DNA from: Rikenellaceae bacterium
Lineage (GTDB): Bacteria > Bacteroidota > Bacteroidia > Bacteroidales > Rikenellaceae
DNA length: 64,000 nucleotides
Reading direction: 5' to 3'
NCBI GenBank assembly: GCA_015060075.1
Contig: SUZE01000005.1
Coordinates: 35,100-99,099, forward strand
Positions 29,718-38,889 of the stretch are shown one piece after another. Position 1 is the first letter of the stretch, and each line of letters begins with the position of its first letter. Under the pieces are notes generated by a model. It was not told the DNA's origin, searched no databases, and saw only the letters and a list, made by a program, of their open reading frames with translations. A program made the translations under genes and the position numbers.

Positions 29718-30104
29718 AGACGAGAGACGAGAGACGAGAGACGAGAGTAAACTTTCAGCGCACCCCATTAAGCGACCAACGGGAGCGCCCCCAGTAAGGG
29801 CGGAACGCCCGCCCCTATAACCCCCAAAATAGTTGCGCCGTGATAACGGTGGGAGTTCAGACAAGCCGAAAAACTTTCAGCGCTCCCCATTAAGCGACCA
29901 ACGGGAGCGCCCCCAGTAAGGGCGGAACGCCCGCCCCCAGTAACCCCCAGAATGGTTGCGCCATGACAACGGTGGGAGTTCAGACAAGCGGAAAAACTTT
30001 CAGCGCACTCCTATTAAGCGACCAACGGGAGCGCCCCCAGTAAGGGCGGAACGCCCGCCCCTATAACCCCCAGAATGGTTGCGCCTTTCCCACTCTCGGA
30101 GTTC
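29718..30104 (-). repeat. Composite GC-rich repeat, three tandem copies plus CTCGTCT tract (leftward)
   Basis: Starting at 29719 there are four units of GACGAGA, the reverse of the CTCGTCT tract seen elsewhere. Three copies of a repeat of about 118-123 bp follow (from about 29752, 29875 and 29998). Each carries GCGACCAACGGGAGCGCCCC, the hairpin GGGCGgaaCGCCC, and TTGCGCC near its end, followed in the first two by the boundary GGGAGTTCAGACAAGC. Read on the minus strand they match the copies at 33.9-34.2 kb. No gene is present in 29705-30144. Confidence 0.85.
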
Positions 30105-30110
30105 CCACAA

Positions 30111-30147
30111 CAAAAAAAATCGAGCGATTATCGCTCGATTTTTTTTA
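30111..30147. terminator. Strong bidirectional terminator at the nuclease gene end
   Basis: A run of A, then TCGAGCGA, loop TTA, TCGCTCGA, then a run of T: an ideal intrinsic terminator in both directions. It overlaps the stop codon of the leftward nuclease reading frame (30145-30147). Confidence 0.9.
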
Positions 30148-31389
30148 CCATTTTGTTGTAAAATTGCTCGGTGTACTATTCTGCTTTGCGGAGCCGAACT
30201 CAGGCGGAAGATTTACAAAGAGTGTAAATCCGCACGCCTTCTCCACCTCCTCAATCGAGGTTACAGCCTCGGTATATGCTTGCGTGTTCTCATTTGCCAC
30301 ATTGTCCATCAAGAAGCCGATGCCCTTGACCTCGCTCAACTCGCCGTTCTCCCACCTGCACTTTATCATCGCCTTGAAACAGCGTGTCGCCACAGGTATC
30401 GCCGTGCCACTCTTGTCGGGCGTGAAGTAGTAACCTTGGTCAAAAATTGGACCTGTTACGACATACATCGTGTCGCACTCCGACTTCCAATCCAACTCCT
30501 TCTTTTCGAGCGCAACCCACTTGCCTTGGTTAAACGAATTAACCTGCGGGATTTGGTTTGTATGGAAGAAGGTCTGCTTCTGCGCATTGTACGAACATTG
30601 ATTACGCATCATATTTGCCAACATATGTCCTCGGTCGTATGCCAAACCATGCGTATCTGCATTGTCATTGTTGCTATGCTCGTAACCTCCGCTGTACTGC
30701 GTGAGCGATGACGATGGATTGGCCTCCCAACTGCCTAGTCTTGACATACTGCTCGACATCGGGAAGTGCCAATCGCTCAGCGAATATGCCACCCAACGAG
30801 GCGAGTACATCGAGTTGTCGTAGAGCATCGTGTAGTTGCGATACCAATCGCCTGTCGCTGTACCCGATGTGGAGTTGTAGTCGTTGTACTGCATCACCAC
30901 CACCTGCTGAGCCGAGTTCTCGGTCTCGAACTCGTGTTGGCGACCGTAGTATGCCGCACCCGAGTTCACCGTTGCAGTTGTCGAGGAGAGTGCCACTGCC
31001 GGCACCTCCAAACAACCGAGGTAAGCGCCCTTCTGCACATCGAAGTCGGTCTTGAACGAGAGCGTCTCGCCTGTGAAAGTTTCGGTTTGCGAGGCGTAAG
31101 ACTCCGTTCCTGCGACTATGGCGTATGCACGATAGTAGTATGTGGTGCTGTGTGTCAGACCACTCAATTTGGTTGAGAATGTACCGCTTGTAGCACCTTG
31201 TGCCCCAAGTTGTACCTTGTTACCCAAAGCCGCAGTTTCGCCCCACTCGAAGCCGACCTCCGTTGGTGCAGTTGTCGCTCCTGAAAAAGAGCCCGACAGA
31301 GTTGCCTCTGTCGAGCTTGGGTCTATACCGGCAGCCGTAGTAACAGTTGCTGCAGGCTCTTCACCCCCGGCGCTGTCGCCGGACGTTAA
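30145..31389 (-). pseudogene. DNA/RNA non-specific endonuclease module, cut off from the upstream lipoprotein by an in-frame TGA
   Basis: The frame is open from 31389 (right after the TGA of the upstream gene) to 30145, 414 codons. It has a fibronectin-like domain (VTTAAGIDPSSTEATLSGSF to YYYRAYAIVAG), then an NUC-type nuclease with the DRGH active site (YDRGHMLANMMRNQ), THQ-like FHTNQIPQ and an Asn-rich metal region. It has no ATG, no signal peptide and no separate ribosome site at its start; the best alternative start is a TTG at 31227. It is in exactly the same frame as the lipoprotein before it. So it is a nonsense-disrupted C-terminal half, or it is made by readthrough, or the TGA is a sequence error. 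Confidence 0.75.
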
Positions 31390-33648
31390 TCATTTTGTAA
31401 AGGTTACGGTAATTGTATTTACCTTACCAGTAGCACCACCAACTTTAATCTGGAAATATCCACCAGTTCCGTTAGTTGTAGGCTGTGCCGAAGAACCTTT
31501 GTATGTAGTAAATGTACCAGCCGATGAATCAACTACAACATTATCGATAGTACCAAGGTCTGTCGAATTGTAGATATAACCTTTGCTCTTCTGCCACTGC
31601 ATTGTACTACTTTGGTTCATAACCTGATACGAAGTCCACTTTACCTCCATTGTAGAACCGTCAGTTGCCGTAGCAATCGATGTCTTCTCGTTGTTATTGG
31701 CAGCATAACTTGTGCTATTAAAATCGTCTTTGGTAATAGTAAATGTATAGGTCTTTGCTGCTGGCTCGTCACCTGTGCTTGCAGCCTTCTGCTTAACAGC
31801 AACATTCTTGGTTGCGTTGTCAGCGGTACGGGTTACAACGATATTGCCACGAGATACTTCACTGTTCGAACTATTTGGAACCAAAATAGTAACAGTAACC
31901 TCAACCTCGCCCTTGCCACTCTCAACCGAAAGAGCCACCTTGTCATAATCCGGACTTGTAAGAGTAAATGCGTGTGTCGATGTTACAGTAAACGTAGCAG
32001 TAGCATCTGTATCTGCGCCCAACGAAATCTCGGTAGCCGAAACCTCGAATACATCGGCAGCCTGCGAAACGGTGATTGTCTTCGAAACGCCTGCGCCAGC
32101 CGAGGTCAATACAATCTCGCCCGAACGAGCTGCACCGGTGTAGTTAGGCTCAGCCTCCCAAAGTATCTCGCCACCACCAACAACAGCAGTAAGCCAATCT
32201 GTATTTGACTTGCCTGTAACATCATCGGTCATATTCTTAACGCTGTAAGTAGCCACACCATCACCACCCTCAGCAGAAACCTCGATATTCGATGCCGAAA
32301 TAGCAGGGTCGGTGCTTGGCAATGTATAGATAGCTACCAGAGTACCAGTTGTAGTATTTGATGCATAGCAGTTAAAGATTGGGCTACCATTGTTTGCATT
32401 GTATCGCATAAAGTTGCGAGAACTTGTTCCTTGTGCAAGAACCGTAGCTTCTCCATTATCTGCTATAGTAATCTTCCAACTACAATTATCATTCTTTGTA
32501 GTGCTGCTATGCAATCTATTGGAAGAACTTGATGATGCATAAAGATAACCCTTCGTTCCTACATTAAATGCAAATGTACCGGCAACTGTTCCCTCCTCCA
32601 AAGTAATAATCTGAACATCACTGCTTGGGTCAGCAAGATAGTTGCCATCTTTGGTAATAGCTGTTGCAGTACGGTTATTACTAGCTTGATTGGTTGAAAG
32701 AGCATAGTTTGCTTCTGGTGCTGCAATAATAATTTGGCTGCCAACAGCAAGTGCACCTGCATCGGTTACAAGTTCCCACTTAACCTGCTCAGCAAACTGT
32801 GCGTCCTTCATATCAACACCAAACTGAGCAACAACACCCGACTTGAATACGCTATTAGCAGGCATGGTAACCACCTTTGAGAGTGGACCATTCGAGGTGT
32901 TGATGGTAAAGGTCAATTTTTTGCCCGAAACATCAACCGGAGCACAAGCAAACCACAAGTTCTCGGTTGCATCAGTAGCGAGTGTAAGCAACTTTGATGC
33001 ACCTGCATCGGTTAATGTGCCACCATCAAAAGCATAGGTAAACTTATTGACGAAAGCAACCTCCGACTCAATGGTGATATTGTTTACAGTAGCATCACCC
33101 AAATTCAAGTTTACAAATGAGAACTTACCGTATGCAGTAGCATGGTGGAAAGTTGTCTCGAAGTATGGATTGCCCTCAGCAGTTGCTGTTGCTACAAGCA
33201 CCTGAGCCTTAGGGTCGCACGAAGTTGTGCTTGGAGTCTGCGCAGCGTTGATAGTAAGGGTTGATGTTGCACCCGGTTTGCTACATGCGTCATACGGTGA
33301 AACCAAATAGAGAGTGTAAGTGTCAGCCGCTGCAATGCCATCTCCATCAAATGTTCGCTTTGCATTTGCTGTCTTACCGTCCTCCGAGAAGGTAATGTCG
33401 CTGTTGTTCAACTTACCATATCTCTCGTTAACAGTAATAGCCCATTCCTCGTTACCCTCCCACAATGTTGGGTAGGTAGTACCATTTAACTCGCCAAAAG
33501 CACTACGAGAAACATCGGTAGTGGTAGCGTTAATAGAAACCTCTACACCCGGAAGTGTAGCTACATCGTTTGTGTCATCGATTGCACACGATGCCAATGC
33601 AGTTGCTGCAACTGCCAAAAGCATCAATTTTGTAAAAATCTTCTTCAT
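31390..33648 (-). CDS. Large multidomain surface lipoprotein with BACON-like domains
   Basis: From ATG at 33648 (MKKIFTKLMLL) the protein has 752 residues. A lipobox ALASC ends the signal. Residues of about 20-260 look fimbrillin-like. A domain of about 140 residues rich in aromatic and Ser/Thr follows (GTKGYLYASSSSSNRLHSST). Then come two BACON-like beta domains (ISASNIEVSAEGGDGVATYS, VFEVSATEISLGADTDATAT) and a last beta domain ending VNTITVTFTK. In-frame codons after the TGA continue into a fibronectin domain and a nuclease. BACON domains usually mediate mucin or carbohydrate contact; the likely ancestral protein was a cell-surface nuclease. Confidence 0.75.
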   Translation of the reverse strand: MKKIFTKLMLLAVAATALASCAIDDTNDVATLPGVEVSINATTTDVSRSAFGELNGTTYPTLWEGNEEWAITVNERYGKLNNSDITFSEDGKTANAKRTFDGDGIAAADTYTLYLVSPYDACSKPGATSTLTINAAQTPSTTSCDPKAQVLVATATAEGNPYFETTFHHATAYGKFSFVNLNLGDATVNNITIESEVAFVNKFTYAFDGGTLTDAGASKLLTLATDATENLWFACAPVDVSGKKLTFTINTSNGPLSKVVTMPANSVFKSGVVAQFGVDMKDAQFAEQVKWELVTDAGALAVGSQIIIAAPEANYALSTNQASNNRTATAITKDGNYLADPSSDVQIITLEEGTVAGTFAFNVGTKGYLYASSSSSNRLHSSTTKNDNCSWKITIADNGEATVLAQGTSSRNFMRYNANNGSPIFNCYASNTTTGTLVAIYTLPSTDPAISASNIEVSAEGGDGVATYSVKNMTDDVTGKSNTDWLTAVVGGGEILWEAEPNYTGAARSGEIVLTSAGAGVSKTITVSQAADVFEVSATEISLGADTDATATFTVTSTHAFTLTSPDYDKVALSVESGKGEVEVTVTILVPNSSNSEVSRGNIVVTRTADNATKNVAVKQKAASTGDEPAAKTYTFTITKDDFNSTSYAANNNEKTSIATATDGSTMEVKWTSYQVMNQSSTMQWQKSKGYIYNSTDLGTIDNVVVDSSAGTFTTYKGSSAQPTTNGTGGYFQIKVGGATGKVNTITVTFTK

Positions 33649-33662
33649 AGCATTGCAGTCTT

Positions 33663-33812
33663 TTAGAGTGTTCCCCAATTTTCAAATGTTGCCTCCTCGA
33701 TTTCACCCGAGCTAAGCGAAGCCTGATAGCCCGACTCGGCAACCACCGAGTAGACATTCACCTCAGGAGTGGTGTACTCCCCTCCCCTCAAAGTTTTTTT
33801 TGTGTACTTCAT
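33663..33812 (-). CDS. Small 49-residue protein upstream of the BACON lipoprotein
   Basis: An uninterrupted frame from ATG at 33812 to TAA at 33663: it begins MKYTKKTLRGGEYTTPEV and ends EATFENWGTL. It lies 14 nt before the lipoprotein start and after a TACCTTTG promoter box (33873-33880), so it would be the first gene of that operon. Short acidic peptides with a TTPEV-type start, placed ahead of surface-lipoprotein genes, are common in Bacteroidales; function unknown. Confidence 0.6.
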   Translation of the reverse strand: MKYTKKTLRGGEYTTPEVNVYSVVAESGYQASLSSGEIEEATFENWGTL

Positions 33813-33872
33813 AATTTGTTGTATTTGTGTGTGTTATAATAAGTTCCTCGCAAAACTAACCAATCCAAGGCG

Positions 33873-33880
33873 CAAAGGTA
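33873..33880 (-). promoter_or_regulatory. -7 box of the small-protein/lipoprotein operon
   Basis: TACCTTTG on the minus strand, followed by a leader of about 60 nt before the 49-residue gene. No clear -33 TTTG. Confidence 0.45.
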
Positions 33881-33935
33881 AGCATAATAAATCGTTATAC
33901 CTAATTATATTAGAAAAATTTTTGCGATTAGTGGT

Positions 33936-34265
33936 TTTCTGAACTCCTACCGTTGTCACGGCGCAACCATTCTGGGGGTTACTGGGGGCGGGCGTTCCGC
34001 CCTTACTGGGGGCGCTCCCGTTGGTCGCTTAATGGGGGAGCGCTGAAAGTCTTTCCGCTTGTCTGAACTCCGAAAGTGGGAAAGGCGCAGGCATTCTGGG
34101 GGTTACTGGGGGCGGGCGTTCCGCCCTTACTGGGGGCGCTCCCGTTGGTCGCTTTATAGGAGTGCGCTGAAAGCTTTTCACTACTATCTACTCACTAAAA
34201 AACAAATAATTTTGCATTTTGCATTCTGCATTTCTCTCGTCTTTCGTCTCTCGTCTCTCGTCTAA
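33936..34265 (+). repeat. Composite GC-rich repeat, two copies plus CTCGTCT tract (rightward)
   Basis: Two copies begin at GAACTCC (33951 and 34065) and run through TCACGGCGCAACC (first copy), GGGGGTTACTGGGGGC, the hairpin GGGCGttcCGCCC and GCTCCCGTTGGTCGCTT to GCGCTGAAAG. A tract of CTCTCGTC units (34236-34263) follows about 60 bp later. The orientation is opposite to the cluster at 29.7-30.1 kb. The rest of the 850-bp gap contains CCGTTTTCCGCTTT-type tandem repeats (34270-34441) and the efp promoter. Confidence 0.85.
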
Positions 34266-34449
34266 AAACAAAAGTTTTCCGTTTTCCGCTTTAACCCTGC
34301 TGCGCAGGCTTTTCTTCCTTGCGGCTCGGCAAAGTCTGCAAGCAGACTCTGCTCTCGCTCCGCTGCGTCAGTTCCGTTTTCCCACTCCAAGCGAAAACCG
34401 AAAAACAAAAGTTTTCCGTTTTCCGCTTTCCGTTTTCCGTTTTTATGTT

Positions 34450-34457
34450 TATCTTTG
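34450..34457 (+). promoter_or_regulatory. -7 box of efp
   Basis: A perfect TATCTTTG 42 bp before the efp ATG; TTTC stands in the -33 position. Confidence 0.55.
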
Positions 34458-34499
34458 CGCCCGAAAGAAAATTTTTAACTATATTAAATATAAGGTATT

Positions 34500-35072
34500 A
34501 TGACAATTACAGCAGCTGATATCAAAATCGGTATGTGTATCGAGATGGACGGCAAGACCTTCCTTGTTGTCGATTTCCAGCACTGCAAGCCGGGCAAAGG
34601 TCCCGCTTTCGTTCGTTCGAAGCTCAAGAACTTGGAGAATGGTCGTGTCCTCGAAAACACCTTCTCTTCGGTAGGTATCAAAATCGAGCAGGTGCGTGTT
34701 GAGCGCCGCCCTTACCAGTTCACCTACGAGGACGACCTCGGTGCTCACTTTATGCACACCGAGACTTTCGAGGAGATTAACATCGAGAAGTCGCTTATCG
34801 ACAACTACGACCTTATGGCTGACGGTCAAATCGTGGAGGTTATGTACCACACCGACAAGGATGTAGTGTTGGCAGCAGAGTTGCCTCCAATCGTTGATAT
34901 GGAGGTTACCTACACCGAGCCGGGCATCAAGGGCGATACCGCTTCGACAAACTCGTTGAAGCCTGCAACCGTAAACACAGGTGCTACTATCAAGGTGCCG
35001 TTGTTCATCAACACAGGCGACAAGATTCGTGTCGATACCCGCACTCGCGAGTACTACGAGCGTATCAAGTAA
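34500..35072 (+). CDS. efp: Translation elongation factor P
   Basis: Rescues ribosomes stalled at polyproline. It is 190 aa with KOW-like N-terminal domain I and two OB domains. The modification loop reads KPGKGPAF, with Lys at the usual acceptor position. The C-terminal signature is GDKIRVDTRTREYYERIK. It is monocistronic, with its own promoter and a strong terminator. Confidence 0.96.
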   Translation: MTITAADIKIGMCIEMDGKTFLVVDFQHCKPGKGPAFVRSKLKNLENGRVLENTFSSVGIKIEQVRVERRPYQFTYEDDLGAHFMHTETFEEINIEKSLIDNYDLMADGQIVEVMYHTDKDVVLAAELPPIVDMEVTYTEPGIKGDTASTNSLKPATVNTGATIKVPLFINTGDKIRVDTRTREYYERIK

Positions 35073-35091
35073 GAATTTACTTACTGACAAT

Positions 35092-35131
35092 AAGAAACCG
35101 CAGAAAGCAATGCTCTCTGCGGTTTCTTTGT
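35092..35131 (+). terminator. Terminator after efp
   Basis: AGAAACCGCAGA (35093-35104) pairs with TCTGCGGTTTCT (35116-35127), followed by TTG. A stable 12-bp stem 20 nt past the stop. Confidence 0.8.
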
Positions 35132-35147
35132 TGGGTTACACCCACCC

Positions 35148-35272
35148 AAAAGTTGTATAACAAGAGCTATTTTGAAGCTGCTCGCAGTTCGGAAAAGCGG
35201 AGTTTACTCGGCGTAAATGAGCATTTTCCGAACAAGGCAGATGCCAAAAGAGCCTTGTTAGACAACTTTTTA
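35148..35272 (-). repeat. Stop-codon hairpin element, copy D (after giant fimbrial gene)
   Basis: The outer arm AAAAGTTGT (35148-35156) pairs with ACAACTTTT (35262-35270), continued by TAACAAG/CTTGTTA and TTTTG/CAAAA. The inner stem is GTTCGGAAAA (35187-35196)/TTTTCCGAAC (35224-35233). The apical stem is TTTAC-tcggc-GTAAA (35203-35217): compared with CATAC/GTATG in the other copies, two bases change on both sides so that pairing is kept. The stop codon of the leftward gene (35270-35272) sits at the arm end. Confidence 0.85.
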
Positions 35273-38200
35273 TGGAATATCGTAGGTGACCGGATAGAGA
35301 TTCCAATTTCGATTGGTCGTACTATACGACATTCCAATCGAGATATTGGAGGTCTGCGTCATATTGTAGGTGTACCAACCTGAGCGATAGGTGATTCGGA
35401 TATTGTTGCCCGAAGCAGCAATCGTATAGTTGGTGCCAGCTCCAAACGATACCGAGCCATTTGTACCTGTCAGGTAGGTGCCACGAGCCTCACTCTTAAT
35501 CTTGTTGGCCTCGATAGTGAAGAGGCTGTAATAGTTCTGCAAAATACTTGCCGAGAGGGTTGTATCTATTGCAGTCATGTAGGTATTTGTATAGGCGTTA
35601 TTCTGCAACATGTACATCGTTGCTCCGCTGGTATCAGGATTGTTTGTGCGAGTACCCAAGGTCAAACCGTAAACCGTAACTGCCGGCATAGGTACAGTTG
35701 CACTCTTACCACCCGATGTAACCTCAACGCTCATATTGTAGATGCCCTTAGTTGCCTGACTCCATGTTACATACCAGATGGTATTCGACACACTCGGACC
35801 TGCAAACTCGCCACCCTTGGTAGCCTCAACGCCGTTAATCTTCACTGACGAAGGCTCGGCATTCGCCGAGACATTCACATAGTAGCGAATCTCCTCGCCC
35901 ACGACAACGAAGTTACGGGTATTGTTCGTGATATCGGTCTGCATGGTATCCTCCCAACGGTTGAAGTGTGCTTCGATGCTATTCTCGACCAAGGTAATCT
36001 CCTCGGTATAGATAAGACCGTGTTCGTTGCGCACCACAAGGTGGAAAATCACGCCATCATCGTTATAGTCTGACGGAGTAATATAGGATACGGTGCCATT
36101 GGTGATATACTCGCCCACATGCTCGACCTCACGAAGTACCTTATCGTGCTCGACACCCGCAGTGTCGGTATAGCTCGCCAATATCTCGATATATTCGATT
36201 GCGCTACCGTAGGAGTGGGCCTTATAGGTGAGTGTAATAGGGGTATCTGCCACCAACGACTTCATCGAAGAGGTAAGCGTAGCGGAGATACTGCCAATCT
36301 TCTCGTCCTTGACACAGCGCACCGAAGCAGCGGTTCGGCGGTTGGCGAAGTCGGAGTGCATATTGCCCGTATAGGTGCCAACATTGGTTTCGTTCCACGA
36401 GTTTGCACTCGAAACATAGATACGCGAACGGTGCATGTATTGGTTGATTCCTCCATTATTGACAGCATCGGCATCGTTGCAATACATCGAAGATTGATAA
36501 TCGCCCTTCTGACCGACATATTTCCATGAGGAGATAAGGGAGTTCAGACCGACATCAACACCCTTGAATCCGGCATACGGGAAGAAGAAGTGCTGACCAT
36601 TGATTATGCGTGTATAGCCGTATGTTCCTGCCGTACCGCTACCCATACTGAACAAAGCACCGAGTTCGCTACTTGGTACACGATAGCCATACGGACACGG
36701 GTCATAGATAGTTTTAGTGGTCATACCCGTAGCGATATCGTAGCCCCAAAGGAAGTCGTAACGTTGGTGAGTCCAGTTAAAGATGTATGAAAGTGGTTGT
36801 CCCGTAGGCAGAATCAGGTACATCGGATTCTCCACACCATCTCGCAGTGTCGGCTCGGCAAACTGCGTAACCTCGGCTGCCGTCTTCTCGTCAGAGGAGA
36901 AGTCGTAGTATGGTGCTGTATTGAGGTTGATTGGAGAATAGTTGTATGACGGAGGTCCCATCGACGGGTCTTTACGTCCCCATTGGTAGTACAAGCCGTA
37001 TGTTGCCAGCGCATCGTTTGTGCCTGTACATGTTGCTGCTGTTGCTCCGAGGTTACGGTCGAGAATGGTTATTTCATGCTCGCCAATTGAGAATGACTGC
37101 TCGGCAGGGCGGTCGGTAATCCATATATGCCACGACCACAATACCTCTCCCTCGTTATCGTAGACCGCAATTACAGCATTTCCACGAGCCGATGAGTCAG
37201 GAAGTTTGAAGCGAACATAACCATACTTCAACTCTATATCCGAAATCAAACCGAGCGAACTCTCCCACAACAGATGGGCGGTCGCAGGTTTGATAGTTTC
37301 CGTTTCGGGATATAGCTTCTGCGCACCCGAAGAGAGAATACCCGATTCTCCATTTCCTACCGTCATAGCAAAGAAACAATAACCATCGTAGATATCATTG
37401 CCCTCACCGTCCTTGAACTCGCTTGGGTCCAGAATATAGCAGTTAGACAATTTGTAGGTTGAAACAATGCTCTTATCGGTTATCTCCTCATCAACCTCAA
37501 ATTCGTGCAGGCTCGACAGGTCATAGTAGTGTTCACCACCCTCCTTTGAGAGAATTGCTCCGATACTGCCATCTGTTTGCAGGCTCAACCTCACATCGTA
37601 GATGTAACCCGGCTCGAAGATATTGACAATAGACTCGTTTCCATCGGCATCTTTCACTGGGTGGGCTGCCGTAATCGTAGTATTATAGACTCCGGAGGTG
37701 GTGTGAATCTCCAACTCGACATCACTATTAGGCTCTACGAGCGAATAGCCAAGATAAATATCATTTTTCAGCGAAGTACCCTCCATTGAAATTGGGTATA
37801 CCGCCGATTCGGAGAACTCAGGGTGGTTGCTATCGTTGTCGAACATCGGAGTAGTGACAATAGGCAAATTTTTGTAGTTACCCCAATGGTAAACCTCGCC
37901 AAACTCTCCCAACTGCGTAGGCAACCACACCTTGCAAGAGGTCGGCTGGTTACGAATAATAACACTCTCTATATCGCCCCACATCATCAGGTTGTGCTCA
38001 CTCTGCTCGGCGTATGCCGTAACACGAATTGCCGAACGGTAGTGACGATATGTAAAGTAGTTGGAGTATGCGGGCGAAGTGAAGTTGTGTCCGAAAGGCT
38101 CACGATATATGTTACCGCTATTCACCGGGTGAATATCGCTGCGGTGTGGAGAGTCGGCATTGTACTTATGCCAAGATTGACCTTCGCAGACATTACTTAC

Positions 38201-38878
38201 CATCAAATCGGTTTCGCCATCTAACCCCATAAATTGCAGAGCCACAACCTCTGTCGCAACACCGTTAATATCGACCGTTTCGTTCAAACGCACAGCATCA
38301 AACCCAGAATAGTCGAATTGAGCCGTTGCCGGCACACCCTCCTTACGAGGCAGTGTACAGTTTTTCGGATACCAACCGACCATTCGTGTATGGTAGAAGT
38401 GGGTGGTATCGCTCTCTATTACACCATTATTGTTGTTCTCAACGATATTCAACTTGTAGGACTGCTCCGGTGCTAAAAATACGGAGCGATAGTGTATACC
38501 CTCGGTATTGTCAGGCGAAGATATTACGGTTGCTTCGAGTAGTAACGCCTTATTCCAGTTAGTTGCATAAGGAGTCGCCTCATTGTTACCCGTAAAGGTG
38601 TAAAGACCATCGTTTGTCGAACTTAAATCCTCGTCAAGGCGCAAGAAGTTGGAGTCCATTCTCTTGGTGGTAATCTGGTCTATCAACGAACGAACGGCAA
38701 CGCCTGCGCTCTCGGCACGCGACACACTGTGCGACTCAACAACACACGAAGGAGTTATCGAAGTATCGACTTTACCTCCACTATCACCGACACCATTGCC
38801 TATATTGACCTGCTCATCGGCAACCACGCACGATGATAGGGTGAATATTACTATTAATATAATATATAGTATCCTCAT
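35270..38878 (-). CDS. Giant modular surface lipoprotein (fimbrial tip/DUF4906-like), one WHIW module
   Basis: From ATG at 38878 (MRILYIILIVIFTLSSC, lipobox Cys 17) the protein is 1202 aa. The N-terminal half is fimbrillin-like. In the middle there is one copy of a module with the order AVIAVYDNEGEVLWSWHIW, ILDRNLGATAATC, LYYQWGRKDP, IYDPCPYGYRVP. The C-terminal third is made of beta domains. Large lipoproteins with this module occur at the ends of Bacteroidales fimbrial operons and are thought to be tip or accessory subunits. It is the last gene of the locus. Confidence 0.65.
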   Translation of the reverse strand: MRILYIILIVIFTLSSCVVADEQVNIGNGVGDSGGKVDTSITPSCVVESHSVSRAESAGVAVRSLIDQITTKRMDSNFLRLDEDLSSTNDGLYTFTGNNEATPYATNWNKALLLEATVISSPDNTEGIHYRSVFLAPEQSYKLNIVENNNNGVIESDTTHFYHTRMVGWYPKNCTLPRKEGVPATAQFDYSGFDAVRLNETVDINGVATEVVALQFMGLDGETDLMVSNVCEGQSWHKYNADSPHRSDIHPVNSGNIYREPFGHNFTSPAYSNYFTYRHYRSAIRVTAYAEQSEHNLMMWGDIESVIIRNQPTSCKVWLPTQLGEFGEVYHWGNYKNLPIVTTPMFDNDSNHPEFSESAVYPISMEGTSLKNDIYLGYSLVEPNSDVELEIHTTSGVYNTTITAAHPVKDADGNESIVNIFEPGYIYDVRLSLQTDGSIGAILSKEGGEHYYDLSSLHEFEVDEEITDKSIVSTYKLSNCYILDPSEFKDGEGNDIYDGYCFFAMTVGNGESGILSSGAQKLYPETETIKPATAHLLWESSLGLISDIELKYGYVRFKLPDSSARGNAVIAVYDNEGEVLWSWHIWITDRPAEQSFSIGEHEITILDRNLGATAATCTGTNDALATYGLYYQWGRKDPSMGPPSYNYSPINLNTAPYYDFSSDEKTAAEVTQFAEPTLRDGVENPMYLILPTGQPLSYIFNWTHQRYDFLWGYDIATGMTTKTIYDPCPYGYRVPSSELGALFSMGSGTAGTYGYTRIINGQHFFFPYAGFKGVDVGLNSLISSWKYVGQKGDYQSSMYCNDADAVNNGGINQYMHRSRIYVSSANSWNETNVGTYTGNMHSDFANRRTAASVRCVKDEKIGSISATLTSSMKSLVADTPITLTYKAHSYGSAIEYIEILASYTDTAGVEHDKVLREVEHVGEYITNGTVSYITPSDYNDDGVIFHLVVRNEHGLIYTEEITLVENSIEAHFNRWEDTMQTDITNNTRNFVVVGEEIRYYVNVSANAEPSSVKINGVEATKGGEFAGPSVSNTIWYVTWSQATKGIYNMSVEVTSGGKSATVPMPAVTVYGLTLGTRTNNPDTSGATMYMLQNNAYTNTYMTAIDTTLSASILQNYYSLFTIEANKIKSEARGTYLTGTNGSVSFGAGTNYTIAASGNNIRITYRSGWYTYNMTQTSNISIGMSYSTTNRNWNLYPVTYDIP

Positions 38879-38889
38879 AACTATCACTT

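Noticed and set aside
29752..30104. Three regularly spaced repeats that could suggest a CRISPR array
   Set aside because: The repeat covers nearly the whole 123-bp period, there are no unique spacers, no cas genes are nearby, and the same sequence occurs singly elsewhere.
31390..31392. Selenocysteine codon at the TGA
   Set aside because: The position lies in a domain linker, not a redox site, and there is no evidence of Sec machinery; readthrough or mutation is more likely.
34219..34503. Rightward frames before efp
   Set aside because: They are made of CTCGTCT and CCGTTTTCCGC simple repeats and run into the efp promoter.
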